NCBI GenBank assembly: GCA_020747015.1
Contig: JAGTJM010000011.1
Location: 372,001-436,000, forward strand
Direction: 5' to 3'
DNA: 64,000 nucleotides
Origin: Pyrenochaeta sp. MPI-SDFR-AT-0127
Lineage: Eukaryota > Ascomycota > Dothideomycetes > Pleosporales > Cucurbitariaceae
Below are positions 43,773-56,269 of this stretch, in pieces; within the stretch, counting starts at the first letter, position 1; every line of letters starts with the position of its first letter. The notes beneath the pieces were generated by a model, which made no database searches, had not been told where the DNA came from, and worked only from the letters and a program-made list of their open reading frames with translations. A program made the translations under genes and the position numbers.

Positions 43773-44550
43773 GCTGTACTCGAACAATCAAAAGCCACTT
43801 TTCCTGACGTGGCCTAGCCACCAAGAATTCTTTTCGTATGATATCTGGTAGGTTTAGGTTCACTCTAGGGTATTCGACCTTTAGATTCGCAGACTTCACT
43901 GCACATGCGGATCTTTTTCAAACAGTTGGCTAGTACGACGGGCCAAATCTCACTGCAACGAAATGTGATTTCATTACGATGTTTGCTTTCAATTCGATAC
44001 CTATGTCGATCTCGTATGTGTCCATGGACCTCAGCCGAATGTTGAGCACGTTTCTCTTTCCTTTGACTCGTTCTTAGTGGGGCGCGGTTGAATGCGAGTG
44101 AAGCGTCGGCGGAGCACTGTTAAATGGTTGCTGTGAACTATGTCTGGGTTCTCAGATGGGCTCTTGCAGTCATTTTCCTTGATGATGATTTCACGAAACA
44201 ATGTACAACAGATACGAAATGGTAAAGATGCATCACATGTGTACTCTGCCTCACTGCACGCCACTATCAAATAGAGTCGATAATACTGATCAACACAATG
44301 AAAAGTTCAATTATAGGAGCCTCCAATTAGTGTGACCATTAGATGTATCATATTCGCTATGCTCTCATTTACCAAAACGTAGTAGGTAAGTGCGACCTAG
44401 GAGTGCAAATGCGAAAGCTGGAATGCCACGCCATCACGTGGAGACGCGATCGTCGATCCAAAAATCCGCATACATCAACGTCATACGCCTTTCAATCAGA
44501 GAGTGGTTTCCCCACCACCATCCTGCATCACCTCTGATTCATAAACCTTG
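43773..44550. other. Intergenic; no gene seen
   Basis: About 780 bases with short chance frames only. Confidence 0.4.
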
Positions 44551-44961
44551 ATGATGGCCGCGACATCTAGTGCACAACCATGTAGCTTCGATCGCCAATG
44601 GAGCCTTTTAAGCCTCGATTGCAGCGCGGACCTGCGATCTTACTCGCGAAACCTCGGCCCCGGCGTACAACAACGGCTCTTCGAATGTCCGAGCGAGGCA
44701 TCAAGGGCACAATTAGATGAACATCGAGATTTCTTGCTTCGAAACCAAGCGCAAGGGCAGGCACATCCAAGTCCAGTTCCTCAGCTCAGCGATACTGTTG
44801 CTACAAACCCCGCGAATACTTGGGGTTCAATGCCCCAATCAATACCACCACACGACCTTGTGCAGTCTCAGCCTCCCCAAGTACACGCTCCTACAATGAA
44901 CCTCGCGCAGCAACAGAGCCCAGTCCCCAGCGACCGCACAACCTACCCGCCATCGCGATGA
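44551..44961 (+). CDS. Candidate small Gln/Pro-rich protein
   Basis: An intronless frame of 136 residues from ATG 44551. The N-terminal half reads SSAQPCSFDRQWSLLSLDCS, ADLRSYSRNLGPGVQQRLFE, CPSEASRAQLDEHRDFLLRN and looks helical; the rest is Gln/Pro/Ser-rich (QGQAHPSPVPQLSDTV, PQSIPPHDLVQSQPPQVHAP). The composition is more protein-like than the shadow frames around it, but I know no relative and there is no splice evidence. It may be real. Confidence 0.4.
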   Translation: MMAATSSAQPCSFDRQWSLLSLDCSADLRSYSRNLGPGVQQRLFECPSEASRAQLDEHRDFLLRNQAQGQAHPSPVPQLSDTVATNPANTWGSMPQSIPPHDLVQSQPPQVHAPTMNLAQQQSPVPSDRTTYPPSR

Positions 44962-45561
44962 TATTTGCTTGAACAACGATATATTATACAAGACTTTTAA
45001 GAATATTTCAGAGTCTTTTCATGCAGGGCTGAAGCCATGATCTGCGCAAAACAGATGAGAAAGGTGATGGGCCTTTCATTTACATGGCGCATACATGCCT
45101 GGGATGTCTGCGAGAGGAAAGTGGGGAAACGAACCAAGAATATATCGATCGCAGTTGTGAGATCATGGAGAATGGCTTGGTAGAAAGACTTTATGCGTTG
45201 ATTGTACGGTGCGTAGACCAGGACTGAATCCAGTGCTCAGGAAAGGAGATGGTTGTATATGGAATTGCATGCATGCATTGTATCTTAATCGTTGTGTTTT
45301 AGGATTTCCTTGCGATTTAAGTTCCAGTGGAATTGAAATCTGTCTCGATACTTTAACGACATTTCATTATTGGTTCTCGTGATTAACGATGATGACAATG
45401 CGAGCAAAGAATTTGTGACGCCTTCACGGCGCTGATGTCCTGGCCGTGTTTGGTGCTACAAAGCTCGCATATCCGCGGATGTGGCGCTGCTAGCTAAGGA
45501 GGAGTATTGCTTAGACAAAGACGGGAGCAAAGAACGTTCAATAGAGCTGAACACCTACTCT
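44962..45561. other. Convergent spacer; no gene seen
   Basis: About 600 bases between the 3' ends of the Gln/Pro-rich frame and the membrane protein gene. Nothing recognised. Confidence 0.4.
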
Positions 45562-46017
45562 TTACTGCCGCTTCTTTCCTTGCACACTCTTCCTAACCCC
45601 TACTCCAAGAAGAAATGCCATCCGTGTAAGCAAAGGCAAGACGTTCAAGGTGTTGGTCACAACATCCTTTTGTGACCACAACCACGGACTTAGAACAAGC
45701 TCCGTCCCCATTTCACGCCACGCCGCATATATGTGTCCTGCATCGCACAAAGCTAGACCAAACACAATCCATCTCCAGGTCTTGATATCATCCACGACGC
45801 GAAGAAGTACACCTTCGATAAATGCAAACAGCAGGTATGTGGATGCGAGTTGATCGTACACTATCTGTGAGGTAGCAGAATACTGCGACGTTGCGGGCAT
45901 GAAGGAGAAGTACTCCTCCGGCACAAAGTGTAAATGGTATACGCCGCCGAGCGCGGCGAACGGTTCGAGGTAGAGATGCCAGAGGGTGTAGAACCACGGG
46001 ATGTTTGGTGGAGTCAT
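45562..46017 (-). CDS. Four-helix membrane protein, DUF7704-like
   Basis: An intronless 151-residue frame from ATG 46017. Four hydrophobic segments are visible: FYTLWHLYLEPFAALGGVYH, ASTYLLFAFIEGVLLRVV, WRWIVFGLALCDAGHIYAAW and LNVLPLLTRMAFLLGVGV. The C-terminus is basic (RKSVQGKKRQ). The W..LEP start and the LCDAGHIYA motif in helix 3 resemble a fungal family of small integral membrane proteins listed as DUF7704; its function is not known. There is no cleavable signal peptide; helix 1 may act as a signal anchor. Confidence 0.75.
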   Translation of the reverse strand: MTPPNIPWFYTLWHLYLEPFAALGGVYHLHFVPEEYFSFMPATSQYSATSQIVYDQLASTYLLFAFIEGVLLRVVDDIKTWRWIVFGLALCDAGHIYAAWREMGTELVLSPWLWSQKDVVTNTLNVLPLLTRMAFLLGVGVRKSVQGKKRQ

Positions 46018-47937
46018 TTATGCGACAGGTCTACCCGGTACGATCGGTCTGATTGTTCTGATCGGTATCGGCGGTCAATCAGTTCGTGGAATGTATCGTG
46101 GCCGGTGGCGTATGCTGGCGAGACGCTTTGTCTAAAGAAGCGTGGCTTTTGGTAAAGGCTTGGAGTACAATAGAGGCAACGCTTGAGATACACGCTATAT
46201 ACGCAGCGCAATATGCAACGCAACAGGTCCAAATGAATCTATCAAGAATGAGAAGGCAAACGTCAACACTTATAATGATATTAGGCCTACTGTTGGCTCG
46301 AAGATCATTGGCGGAACGTGCCCACAGTAATCGACGCGGGATTTAGATTACTTTCTGCGTTAGGAAGGTTGGGTGCTGAGGCAGTGGTCAAGGGATGGAA
46401 ACAACTTCCGGGCCAACTGACCAACCATCAACAAAAATTAAGTTTGTAGCAATGCGAGGTAGAGGAGAAGGTCGCACAGCATTTCCGACTGGACAGAGGG
46501 ATTGCTGCATTGAGCGTGCTCAGTATTCAGGTGTGGTTGACGGCGCATGTGTACCTATAGTTATTCTCTTGAAGGATTCTGGTGGGACTGTTCGGAAGCA
46601 ATTGTGTGACTCGAGAGCACAAGTCGCGGTAGACGTTGAATGCTCCTTCCCTCATATTTAGTGCTTTCACGCTGAGTCTGAGCCAGCATCTACAAAGGGC
46701 TCGCGGCTAATGCTTGGGCGTTGATGGTATCTTCCGCGATAGCCGTTCTTGCGTGCTACGGCCAGAAATGTATTTCCTGGAAGCAGCATTAATGTATCAC
46801 TATAGAATCTGAAACACTGTGCCAGCGTCACTGGTATGAAATGAATGGCGATTGTATTCCTGAGGCCATGCTGAAGAAATGTGAGAAGTGAAATATCTTC
46901 AACCGTCATTTTTGCTCAAACTAACAGTGGGCCAATGACTGATAGGGGCATAAGGTGGAGTGGTTAGTAATTTGGAATCCTTCAAAACCTGTTGGTAGTA
47001 TATGGGGCGTTCACAGGCTTCTTCATCCTCATAGGCTGCAGGCCGTTGGCACCTGTTAGTGGTGAATATTGGTAAAGTGGGATGTAACAACCCGCAGAGC
47101 GAATCCTCCAGGCTGGTCAACATCGAATTCTTCGCCGAACATCGATTTGTTTAGAATGCCATAATAGTACGGCATGCGGACCTTGGCAAACCGACACATC
47201 CCCATTAGGATACATGGCCCGCGTGGAAGAGCTGCTCGGCACTCCCAGAGCGAAAACGGACGGCTCGCTCCGACGATCAGCACGCGGTTTTGGTGGTTGT
47301 GTGGTAGTCTAACGGGGTAGAGCTTCTGATTGGCGTGCAAAGGCGTGTCGAGATGCTACTGTGGTAGCTCCCCAAGCTGTCACCTAGAATCCCTGCAATC
47401 TGCTGAAAGGCTGCTTGCACGTCCCATCCTGTTGTGTCAGAATGATGCTCGGGTTAATTGGTTTGAGAACTGGCACGTTGAGAGCCGTGAGACAAGTGGA
47501 GCGGCCCATGCGCGAGCTGTGCCTTTTTTAAATACGTCATTCTGTGATACCGCGGAAATCTTGCAAGCGAAGAGTTGGAAAAAGAACAGGTAACCCCTTG
47601 CTCCGAGCCTCACCACTTACAGAAGAACCAAGGAAGTATTCTGTCGCGCAGGTCGAGCACGTTTCTCTTCACCCGACTCTTCGGATCCACGTTCCCGCTT
47701 TCGAGAGGAGTCCAAAGACACGCTGGGTTGCGACTCTTTCCACGGTTGACCCAACAAAATCAATCAACCTCAGCGGACTTTTCTCAACCCCCACTACTCC
47801 TATAACTTCAAACCATTTGACGTGCAAGTCATTTGCTACGACTCCGCCGAGTTCCCTATATTTGATCACTATCTCTTCACCATCGCCACACAAACGCTAT
47901 CCTCTAAACGGCTGAGCAAGCCACCCCGCTGCTCAAC
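46018..47937. other. Intergenic, 1.9 kb; no gene seen
   Basis: Divergent spacer between the membrane protein gene and the TSL1-type gene. Frames of 73-123 codons (46086-46346, 47056-47340, 47544-47915) have no supporting composition or splice signals. The TSL1 promoter and a pyrimidine-rich leader must lie toward 47.9 kb. Confidence 0.45.
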
Positions 47938-50748
47938 ATGACTACCCACGTGGTGTCTTTGTAGGTGATCCCCTCCTTTAACACTCTGGCCAGACAGAAT
48001 CCATCATAGCATTGTTATCGAGGTCAGGTTTTGTTTGGATCCGCTAAATATAGTAGATTCCTCCCATACACAGTAGATTTCCACGAGTCGCAATCGAATC
48101 AGACAAGCCCACCACGACCCGAGCCACCCAAGCTCAGCGATGTTGGCCGACAAGCATCTGTCACAAGCATACGGGGCAAGCAAGAAGATGAGCCCGTCAG
48201 TCTGCTTAGACGCGCGCCACCCTCGCACATCCAGCTACCCAATACACCCATGCGAATGTTGGAGCACGAAGACTTCTTTACACCCGGCCAACCCAGCGCC
48301 GCGACACACTTCCCAAAGCCAACTGACCCTCGAGGATTGGTTCGCAGTGATGCTCACATTCCAGAGTGGGGTGCCAGCGGTCTCTTTTTCAACCAGCCGA
48401 AATCCAGGGCAGACCCGGCCCCACCTGACACAATCCTCGAATACGCAAAGGCCCAAGAACGGGTGCAGGCCCAGAAAGAGCGCATGAAAGGCCCGCAGGG
48501 TGGAAAGCCAACAGCAGATCCGCGTTGGGCGACGGAATACACGGTTGTGCCTGCTGTTCAGGGCAACGGCGGTCTCTCTAATGCTGTTCGCGCTGCCATT
48601 GACAACAAGTGCATCAAGGACGTTCTTACAGTGGGTTTAATCGGCTTCCCAACAGACAGCCTAAATGAAGAGAAGAAGGTCGAGATCTACGAGAAGCTAG
48701 AAGAAGAGCACGAAGCGCTCACAGTCTTCGTTAGCGATAAGGATTTCGATGGACACTACGCCCACTACTGCAAGACAATCTTATGGCCCGTGTTCCACTA
48801 CATCATCCCAGATCACCCCAAGAGCAAGGCCTTTTTGGATCACTCATGGGTCTTTTATGTCAAGGTCAACCAAGCGTTCGCGGACAAGGTTGTCAAGAAC
48901 TACAAGCGCGGTGATATCATCTGGATTCACGACTACCACCTGTGCCTTGTCCCGCAAATGATTCGACAGAAGTTACCTGACGCACAGATTGGTTTCTTCC
49001 TACACACTGCATTTCCTTCATCAGAGGTCTTCCGATGCTTAGCAGCTCGCAAGGAGTTGTTGGATGGTATGCTTGGTGCAAATCTGGTAGCATTCCAGAC
49101 ACACGAGTACGCCCACCACTTTCTGCAGACGTGCAGCCGAATACTCTCCGTTGAGGCCACCGAAGATGGTGTCCAGCTAGAGAACCGTTTCGTCAACGTA
49201 TGGAATTCGCCTATCGGCATTGACCCTCGTGCACTTGCTCTTGCACGGGAAGAGCCGGAAGTCTTGGAGTGGATTCAAACTATGCAGAAACGCTACGAGG
49301 GCAAGAAGGTTATTGTGGCGCGTGACAAGCTTGACAGCATCCGTGGAGTACGGCAGAAGCTCTTAGCTTTCGAGTTGTTCCTGAACAAGAACCCACAATG
49401 GAAAGACAAGGTCGTTCTCATCCAGGTCGCGACATCTACGACCGAGGACACCGAGCTAGCAGCCACGGTTTCTGAGATTGTCACCCGTATTGATGCAGTT
49501 CACTCCACATTGACTCACAACCCCCTTGTCTTTCTCCGTCAAGACATTGCCTTCTCACAATACCTAGCTCTGCTCTCTATTGCGGATGCGCTTGCCATCA
49601 CAAGTCTCCGTGAAGGCATGAATCTAACATGCCACGAATATGTGATCTGCCAAGATGGAAGAGCAAGCAGGAAGAAGCATAGCCCAGTCATCCTCAGCGA
49701 ATTCACTGGAAGCGCTGCTCTCTTTGATGGCGCCGAATTAGCTGTCAATCCGTGGGATTACAACAACATCGCTGAAGCGTTCAGGATTGCTCTGGAGATG
49801 AGTGATGAAGAGAAGGAGAGGCGATATTCGAAATTGCGATATCAGGTCATGCACCATACCGGCGACTTCTGGGTGAGCAAGTTGAGCAGCCATCTTGCAA
49901 AAGTTCACGAAGAACAGTTCAAGCGCGATACAATGTCCATTCCGAGACTCTCTTCAAGCGACCTGGCGCGTGCGTATGAGAAGTCTTCGAATCGCCTATT
50001 CATCCTTGACTATGAGGGCACGCTTGCAGCATTCGGATCGGTCAACAATACGGTTCTTACAAATACTGAACGTGTGGTTGATGTTCTGAACGATCTTGTT
50101 GCCGATGAAAGGAATTCTGTCTATGTCATGAGCGGCCGGACTGTTCAAGAAACCGAGTTGATTTTCAATCGCGTGCGGGGATTAGGGCTGATCGCTGAGA
50201 ATGGATGCTTCCTTCGTGAGGGCTTCTCAGACGAGTGGACGCAGTTCCCTGATGAGGAGAAAACTTTCAAGTGGAAAGAGTCTGTCAAGCCGATTCTGCA
50301 GTACTATCTCGAACGTGTGGAAGGCAGCGAAGTGGAAGAACGCCACTGCTCGCTGATATTCCATTACGAGAAGACACACGACAACGACTCGTCGAGTCGC
50401 CATGCGGGCGATTGTGCGAACCACATTAACGATGCATGTGAGCAGCAGCGCGTCAAGGCAATTCCAACGAAAAACTCTGTCATCATCGAGCCAATCGACT
50501 TCGATAAAGCTACTGCTGCCCAACACATCTTTAGCAAATACCCTGCGTCAGCTCGTCCTGACTTCTTGTTCGTAGCTGGCAATGACCGTAGCGATGAGAA
50601 TGTCTTCCGCTGGGCAAAGCAATTGAAGGATGAGTCGAGCGTTGCCAATGTCCAAACCGTTACCGTCGGCGATCGCAATTCCGTTGCACTATCCACTCTC
50701 ACTAACGGCACAACTGGTAAAGAAATTTATTCAATCACTATGATGTAA
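47938..50748 (+). CDS. tsl1: Trehalose-6-phosphate synthase complex regulatory subunit (TSL1/TPS3 type)
   Basis: Exon 1 is only 47938-47960; the intron 47961-48056 ends in TAGTAG and joins MTTHVVSL|FLPYTVDF, the family N-terminus. Exon 2 is 48057-50748; total 904 residues. A GT20 synthase-like domain (about 170-640) carries IWIHDYHLCLVP with Asp at about 300, GFFLHTAFPSSEVFRC, NSPIGIDP and LREGMNLTCHEYV. A phosphatase-like domain follows. In active trehalose phosphatases the first motif is DxDGT and the third GDDxSDE; here they read DYEGT (659-663) and GNDRSDEN (from 849), so two acidic residues are replaced. This pattern fits the non-catalytic subunits TSL1/TPS3 that stabilise the synthase complex, not TPS2. 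Sequences such as HTPFP to HTAFP also drift from the active enzyme. Expression is probably stress-linked, as for other members. Confidence 0.88.
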
Positions 50749-52041
50749 CCGCTAATAAGATATCCAGGTCTGATCAGCGTCTTGAGCAAGCTTGCCAGGA
50801 TCCACACCTCGCCATAGCGCCGATGATATCATTTCCTTCACAAAGTCAATTAGGATGAAGTGAATACACGAACCATACGAATATGTCCTGCAAGCAAGAC
50901 ATTAGCTTACGACCTCACGAGACAGCGAATACCATAGATGTGCGACCCAGTGGTCTTAGTATAAATCAAGTAAATAAAGATGGCTCATAAATCATGGTTG
51001 AAGCGTACGTGATTGGAGTACGGTTGTTCTTTTGTCCTGTACCTAAGTTCTTCAACCCAACATGGATGTCAAAACTATTCAATCAGCTTGTATTATTGCT
51101 GTGATGATTTCCGTGCTTTAAATTCCAATCACTAATTCCGCCGCGGACATGCTGTGCCGTTCTACTTCCGGGGAAGGTCCAAGGCTTGACGAAGCGCCAG
51201 GGGTGTCCGTCGGTTGATGCAATAGAGCCAGGTTCAAGACAACTTTACCGCTCTATCCTCCGGCGAAGGTAAGGTGTCGATGCACTACGACCCTGCCTAG
51301 GCTCAGTTTCCAGTGAGGCAGCTCGTGTATGCGCCGGTGCCGCAAGTATGCCCATCTTTGACCGGTCAGACTCCACCATGGCGCTCGATGCAGACGCCAG
51401 GATGCATTGGGCGTATTTTCAACAACAACAAAGTCACGTTAGTGGCTTAGAACCAGATTCTAGATTTACATACACAGCTGTACTATGCTTTTTGCAGAGT
51501 CATGACGTGGGGGAAGTTTTTTTTTTGGATTCAAGTAATAATGATTTACTATTCGCTCTACACAACCATTATATCATGACAACATGTGTCTTCCCGTTAC
51601 AGTGCAGTAAGACATTCATGAGAAGGCTGAGAAAGGAGGTTATGAAACCCTCCGCCTCTTAAAGGATCGCCAAAATGAGGCCGTAGCAAGAATAAGCAGC
51701 CCGAGGAGTGAGCGGCCAAATTCATCATTCATTTAGGCGCGCAGGTCATTCAACGTATTTTGTGATAGGTGAACAGTATGCAATAAACGCAGCCAAAAGA
51801 GCCGGGTAATCGTAATGAAAGAGAGGACGCTGAGCAGAAGGCAAAATGGCTCCGAGCCCCCGGCAAGGGGGCCGGGCTGTAAGGATGATAATGTGACAGC
51901 TCAAAGGAGAAGTGACATTATGCGTTGGGAAGCCAGAAAGAAAGCAGGAACTGGCCTACAAGGCGGGATGTATATTTTGTTTGGTTGGCGGGCGAGATGC
52001 TGACTTGTTGGCGTTGTTGTAGAAAGTCGCCTGTCTACGTA
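50749..52041. other. Convergent spacer; no gene seen
   Basis: About 1.3 kb between the 3' ends of the TSL1-type gene and the zinc-cluster gene. It holds A/T-rich stretches and a T-run near 51520; frames at 51348-51662 and 51815-52003 look random. Confidence 0.45.
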
Positions 52042-54627
52042 TTAGCATTTCACTTTGTGTTGTAAATTGGGACTAGACGTACTGTTATCCTTAACCAACT
52101 GCGCGACTTGCCGCACGAAGTTGACGCTTGAAGCGTCTCCAAAGCCCACTTCATTTTCCCAGTCTTTATCCGAATCGCGCATGGGATTGCACTTGCGATT
52201 ATATTTCCACCGAAAGATTTGTTGGATAAAGTGCATCTTGGTATCAATCTCCCTGTTTGCAATATCTGCCCGATCTTGTGCATCTCGATAATCGATACCC
52301 TCAGTTGAGGACTTGGTCGCCATGACGAGATGTATTGTCATCTGCTCATCTTCTAAGGCCATGCACATGCCTAGCACGGCGACGAATGCCGCAAGCCATT
52401 TATCGCAGCCTTTGGACGACTTGAAAATCTGCTGGAGTTTGTTCAGCACAGTGGTCTGGATTGACCGTTGGAGACGCGAGAAGAAATATTTGAGTTGGCG
52501 ATTTGTCATACGTGGGGATGTGTAATTTTCGACATAGTCGCCGTGGCCGCGGTAGGAGTGCATGCGTGAGAGGGTTGCTATCTTGGTTTCTTCGGCGATG
52601 GTGAGCGTATGCGACATGATATAGGTCACCACAATGAGGCGGTAAACTTCTCGAAGTAGTTTTGCCTCATCGTCGCTCTTCGGATTGACCCTAGTCATAA
52701 GCTTGAACAGTTTCTGTTGGAAATCGTTATCCGCTTCCTCCCAGCAGAGTTCCCCGAAAGAGTCGAGGTGGTTATCAACAATATCGGTGATGTAATTGTC
52801 ATACTTCTTTTCCTCATTGTGATTGATGTGTACCATGCCTAGCGCTGGGCTTCGCTTCTTGACGCCAACCCGCTTGTGTGTAATAGGATCCATATTGTAC
52901 TGAATCTGTTCCAGCAACGCGTCACCTCGGGGGGCGAATTCATAGACCTTTACTGCAAGTCTTGGCATACCCTCCTGACCGCAAGTCATCCACACTGTCA
53001 ACTCGACGTTGCCCCATTGATGAATATACTTCGAGACGAAGTGTGTGAGGTTTGAGTCCTCGTGCATTTGCGTAACAAGCGCTGGAAGAAAGTATTCTGA
53101 CAGATCAACGAGCTTGATACGCGTACACCCAAGGCCGCAATCGGCATTAGGCCTTTGAGATCGCTTCAAGCATCGGCCACAAGTGTCACCTGGGCCACAT
53201 TTGTCTCTTTGTAACACACAATGCCAACAGGCTACAATTTTGCGCATGTCATGTGCTGCTTTCGCGACTTGGGGTTCTAAGTGAGTTCCAAGAGCCCTGC
53301 CTCCGGACTTGGCCAAGGCTTTTGCTGCCGCAGTTGAGGACTCGGGTTCTGGAGATGCGTTGAACGTCACTTCTGCGGCGCCTCTTGTTGGTGAGAGGTC
53401 TAATTTCATGTGTGGCGCGTGGGGAGGTATCAAGTTATTAGTCTGATGGGTCGGAAATGGATCGATCATCATGCCCGAATCCGAAGATGGATACGACGAC
53501 ATCATACTATCCGAGCTACAAGGACTTGCTGCAGAAGGACTCATAGCTGGTTGGTATGGTGACCGCGGCTGGTGCCCTACGGACGATGTGACTGGCGATG
53601 AAGGCATGTACTGATTGCCACTGCTGTGGTATTCCGTGAACAATGGCGAGGAAGCATTGTAGTTGACAAAATTTTGCTGGTCCGGTGAAGGAGACGCGTT
53701 TGTCACACGCATCTCGACCGGATTATGAGTTTGGACATGTGGATGAGAAAGGTGATGGTGCGGGCGGTGGGCCAGAGGTTGTACGGTCATGGAAAAGGCC
53801 TCATCATGAGGTGATACGGTTGGCTCGCTGGGTGAGATTAGATACTGTGGATCGGTGGAACTATTCGTCCATGAGTCAATGTCGATAAACTGGGTATAGA
53901 TGCCGGGATCTGTCGCCGGATCGAACATAACATGGCCGGAATGAGGGATCACGGAAGACCTTGACGGCCCTTGACCATTCCAAGGATCGTGCCGAGGAGG
54001 CTGAGCGGTATAGTTGTGATTGAAAGCAGGTGTGTGAATCGGTACAGTCGACATATGTCGGGATTGCAGAGGCTGAGCATTGAAATGTTGTTGGTACCGC
54101 TGGGCGTGATTGACGATTGGCTCATTGAGGGCTGCTTGAAGTACTGCCCATGTTAGCGGAGGCAGAAGGAGCCGATCAATTCACGTACCCTGATCGCTGA
54201 ACATGGCTTGATCAGTGAAAAACATAGTTGAATCCATTGCTGGAATAGTGTTATGGGTGGTTTGAGTTGACATGGTGTTTCCGTTTTGATTGTAGAAGTT
54301 GCGCATTGATTCAGAGTCGAGCATTTCCACCTCGAACGATTCGCCGTCTGGCGTCCTTACAGACGAGGGAGAGTTTGAAGCACTGCCATTGTCCCATAGC
54401 ATCTGCTCAGGGAATTGATCTCGGGACGGCTCTGGAGGTTGCGAAGGGTTGCGGCTCAAAGGCGGCGTGGTAGTAAGGGCGCCGGGAGAGCGTCCCGTGT
54501 GGTTGATCAGAGAATCAGTTGGTGTTTTTGAGCGACGGGGATCATAGTGGCCATAGTCAAAGGCATGCGGATCAATGAACAGTGGTTGCTCCTGGAACTG
54601 GTGGTAGTGCTGGGAATATGTGGACAT
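52042..54627 (-). CDS. Transcription-factor-like protein with atypical Cys cluster
   Basis: Exon 1 is 54627-54189, the intron 54188-54144 (45 nt, CCGCTAACA branch), exon 2 54143-52042; about 846 residues. The join reads FSDQ|VLQAALNEPIVNHAQRY. The first ~440 residues are His/Pro/Ser/Gln-rich and low complexity. A Cys cluster follows at about 448-480: VACWHCVLQRDKCGPGDTCGRCLKR then NADCGLGC. The spacing C-x2-C-x6-C-x5-C-x2-C-x10-C is longer at the end than classical Zn2Cys6. The remainder is a conserved helical domain (LTHFVSKYIHQWGNVELTVW, VKVYEFAPRGDALLEQIQYN, FGELCWEEADNDFQQKLFKL, LIVVTYIMSHTLT). I recall similar proteins across Pezizomycotina listed as C6 regulators of unknown target. The ATG at 54054 is internal. 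Confidence 0.82.
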
Positions 54628-56269
54628 GATGCGCAAGTGGTCCTGGGGGCGGCCGAGTAGGATTTAGAACTCCTTCGACCTTGCGCATCAACCGACTTGC
54701 ACGGTGCCTTGCGGAGGGATGCGCCAGCGCTCAATGAACGGGCTGGTCGCCGTGATGTCGCAAAGCCAAAACGGCTCGTATCCGCGCCGAACAGACCCCA
54801 AAACGAAGAGCAACAGAAACACAACACGGCACAGGTCAACCAAAGTGAGGAACGTCGAAGACGACTCGGGGGAGGACGCGCAAGAAGAATCTGTTTCAGC
54901 GCGGCTGAATGTGAGGAATTCAGATTGCGATTCATCTGACGGGCATTCGAGGCCATCTTACTCTGCCCCGCTGTGACCGGTGAAAGCAACCTGGTAACTG
55001 CAAGCTATTGGCCTAGCTGCATCCATCCGCACAGCTGTGCGATGACACCCAACTGCGACGCCGACAGCTGCGCTGCAAAAGTCCCAATGTTTGACGTTCA
55101 CCGGCGAACAAACATACAAGTGCTTGTTGCAGGCGGCTACTGTTTGCTCCTGTGGCTCGACATGTTCACTCGGTCCCCAAGTAGCATCCTGAAACAAAAC
55201 TGAGGGAGCTTCAGCGGGCCGTCCAGCTCGTGCCTCAGGCATCGAAGAATGTGCTGCGCCTCGCTCACAAGGCCGAGCTTCATCAAAAGGCGGTGTTTTG
55301 TGAGACGAATCGCAAAGTTGCACAGCTGCTGATGGAGGGTTGAGCCAATTTATTGCGGCTCTGCTACACTGACCGGTTTGGAGATCATGACAACTCATGC
55401 TGCGGCAGCGCGACGAGTGCCATCAGGCGGAGAAGCTCAAGCCAATCGTTTACCTACCAGTGCATGTCGCGCTACTGTCCATCCTGTTCGTGGGTGGGAG
55501 AGACGAGATGCCAGCGCACACTTGATGCGCGGGCGGCCATTCGAGACAAGCGTCGATGCGGTTGTCGCCGGCTGACCACTGTACTATCATCTCCAAAGCC
55601 ACAGTCGAACCATCTTGGCCATGGAGGGAGTCGGCGGTGCTTCTTGTCAGATTGTGCTTCTCCTTCGGTAGCTTTTTGTTCGGAGAATGCTTAGCTGACT
55701 GAGAGTGGCTGGTCGTATCCTAGAAGGCTGTGTGATTTGACCGCAACTCTGCAAATCTGCCTCGCTGTACGCCAGACATCCTACGTCTCGGACTTTGTAT
55801 GTCGGTACAGATGCTTTACCAGCGCAGAAACATCGCCAGACGATGACTAGGCAGCAAGAATGAAAGATGAAGCTTCTCGCTCCGTTCTGGGCGACTGCAC
55901 CGCTGGGCGCCAGAGTCTAGTGGAGAGTTTTGAATCAAGATGAACACACCAAATGTCAAAAACACACCATCCGTACGCTGGACATGATCAGTAGTGGAAT
56001 TTCGTCGTCGACTTGCCGGGGCTCACTTAGCCATGACCTGTGTAAGCAGGAGCAGCGCTGGTGGGTAAGTTTACTCCGATAATTCCAGATTCGCTCCAGC
56101 CAATCACAGCCATGTCCGTCGGCGTCGGAGTTTTGAATACACTCATCTTTCCACCTTCGGAGTGTTCATGGAAGTCGTGAATGCACACTGGGTGGCGCCC
56201 ACAGAAGACATCAATGGTACATGCTCCCATCAATTACACAGCACTTCAGACTCCGGATAGACAATCAAC
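54628..56269. other. Intergenic, divergent promoters of two regulator genes
   Basis: About 1.6 kb between two outward-reading regulator genes. Overlapping frames on both strands (54958-55398, 55353-55694) look GC-driven. Nothing recognised. Confidence 0.4.
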
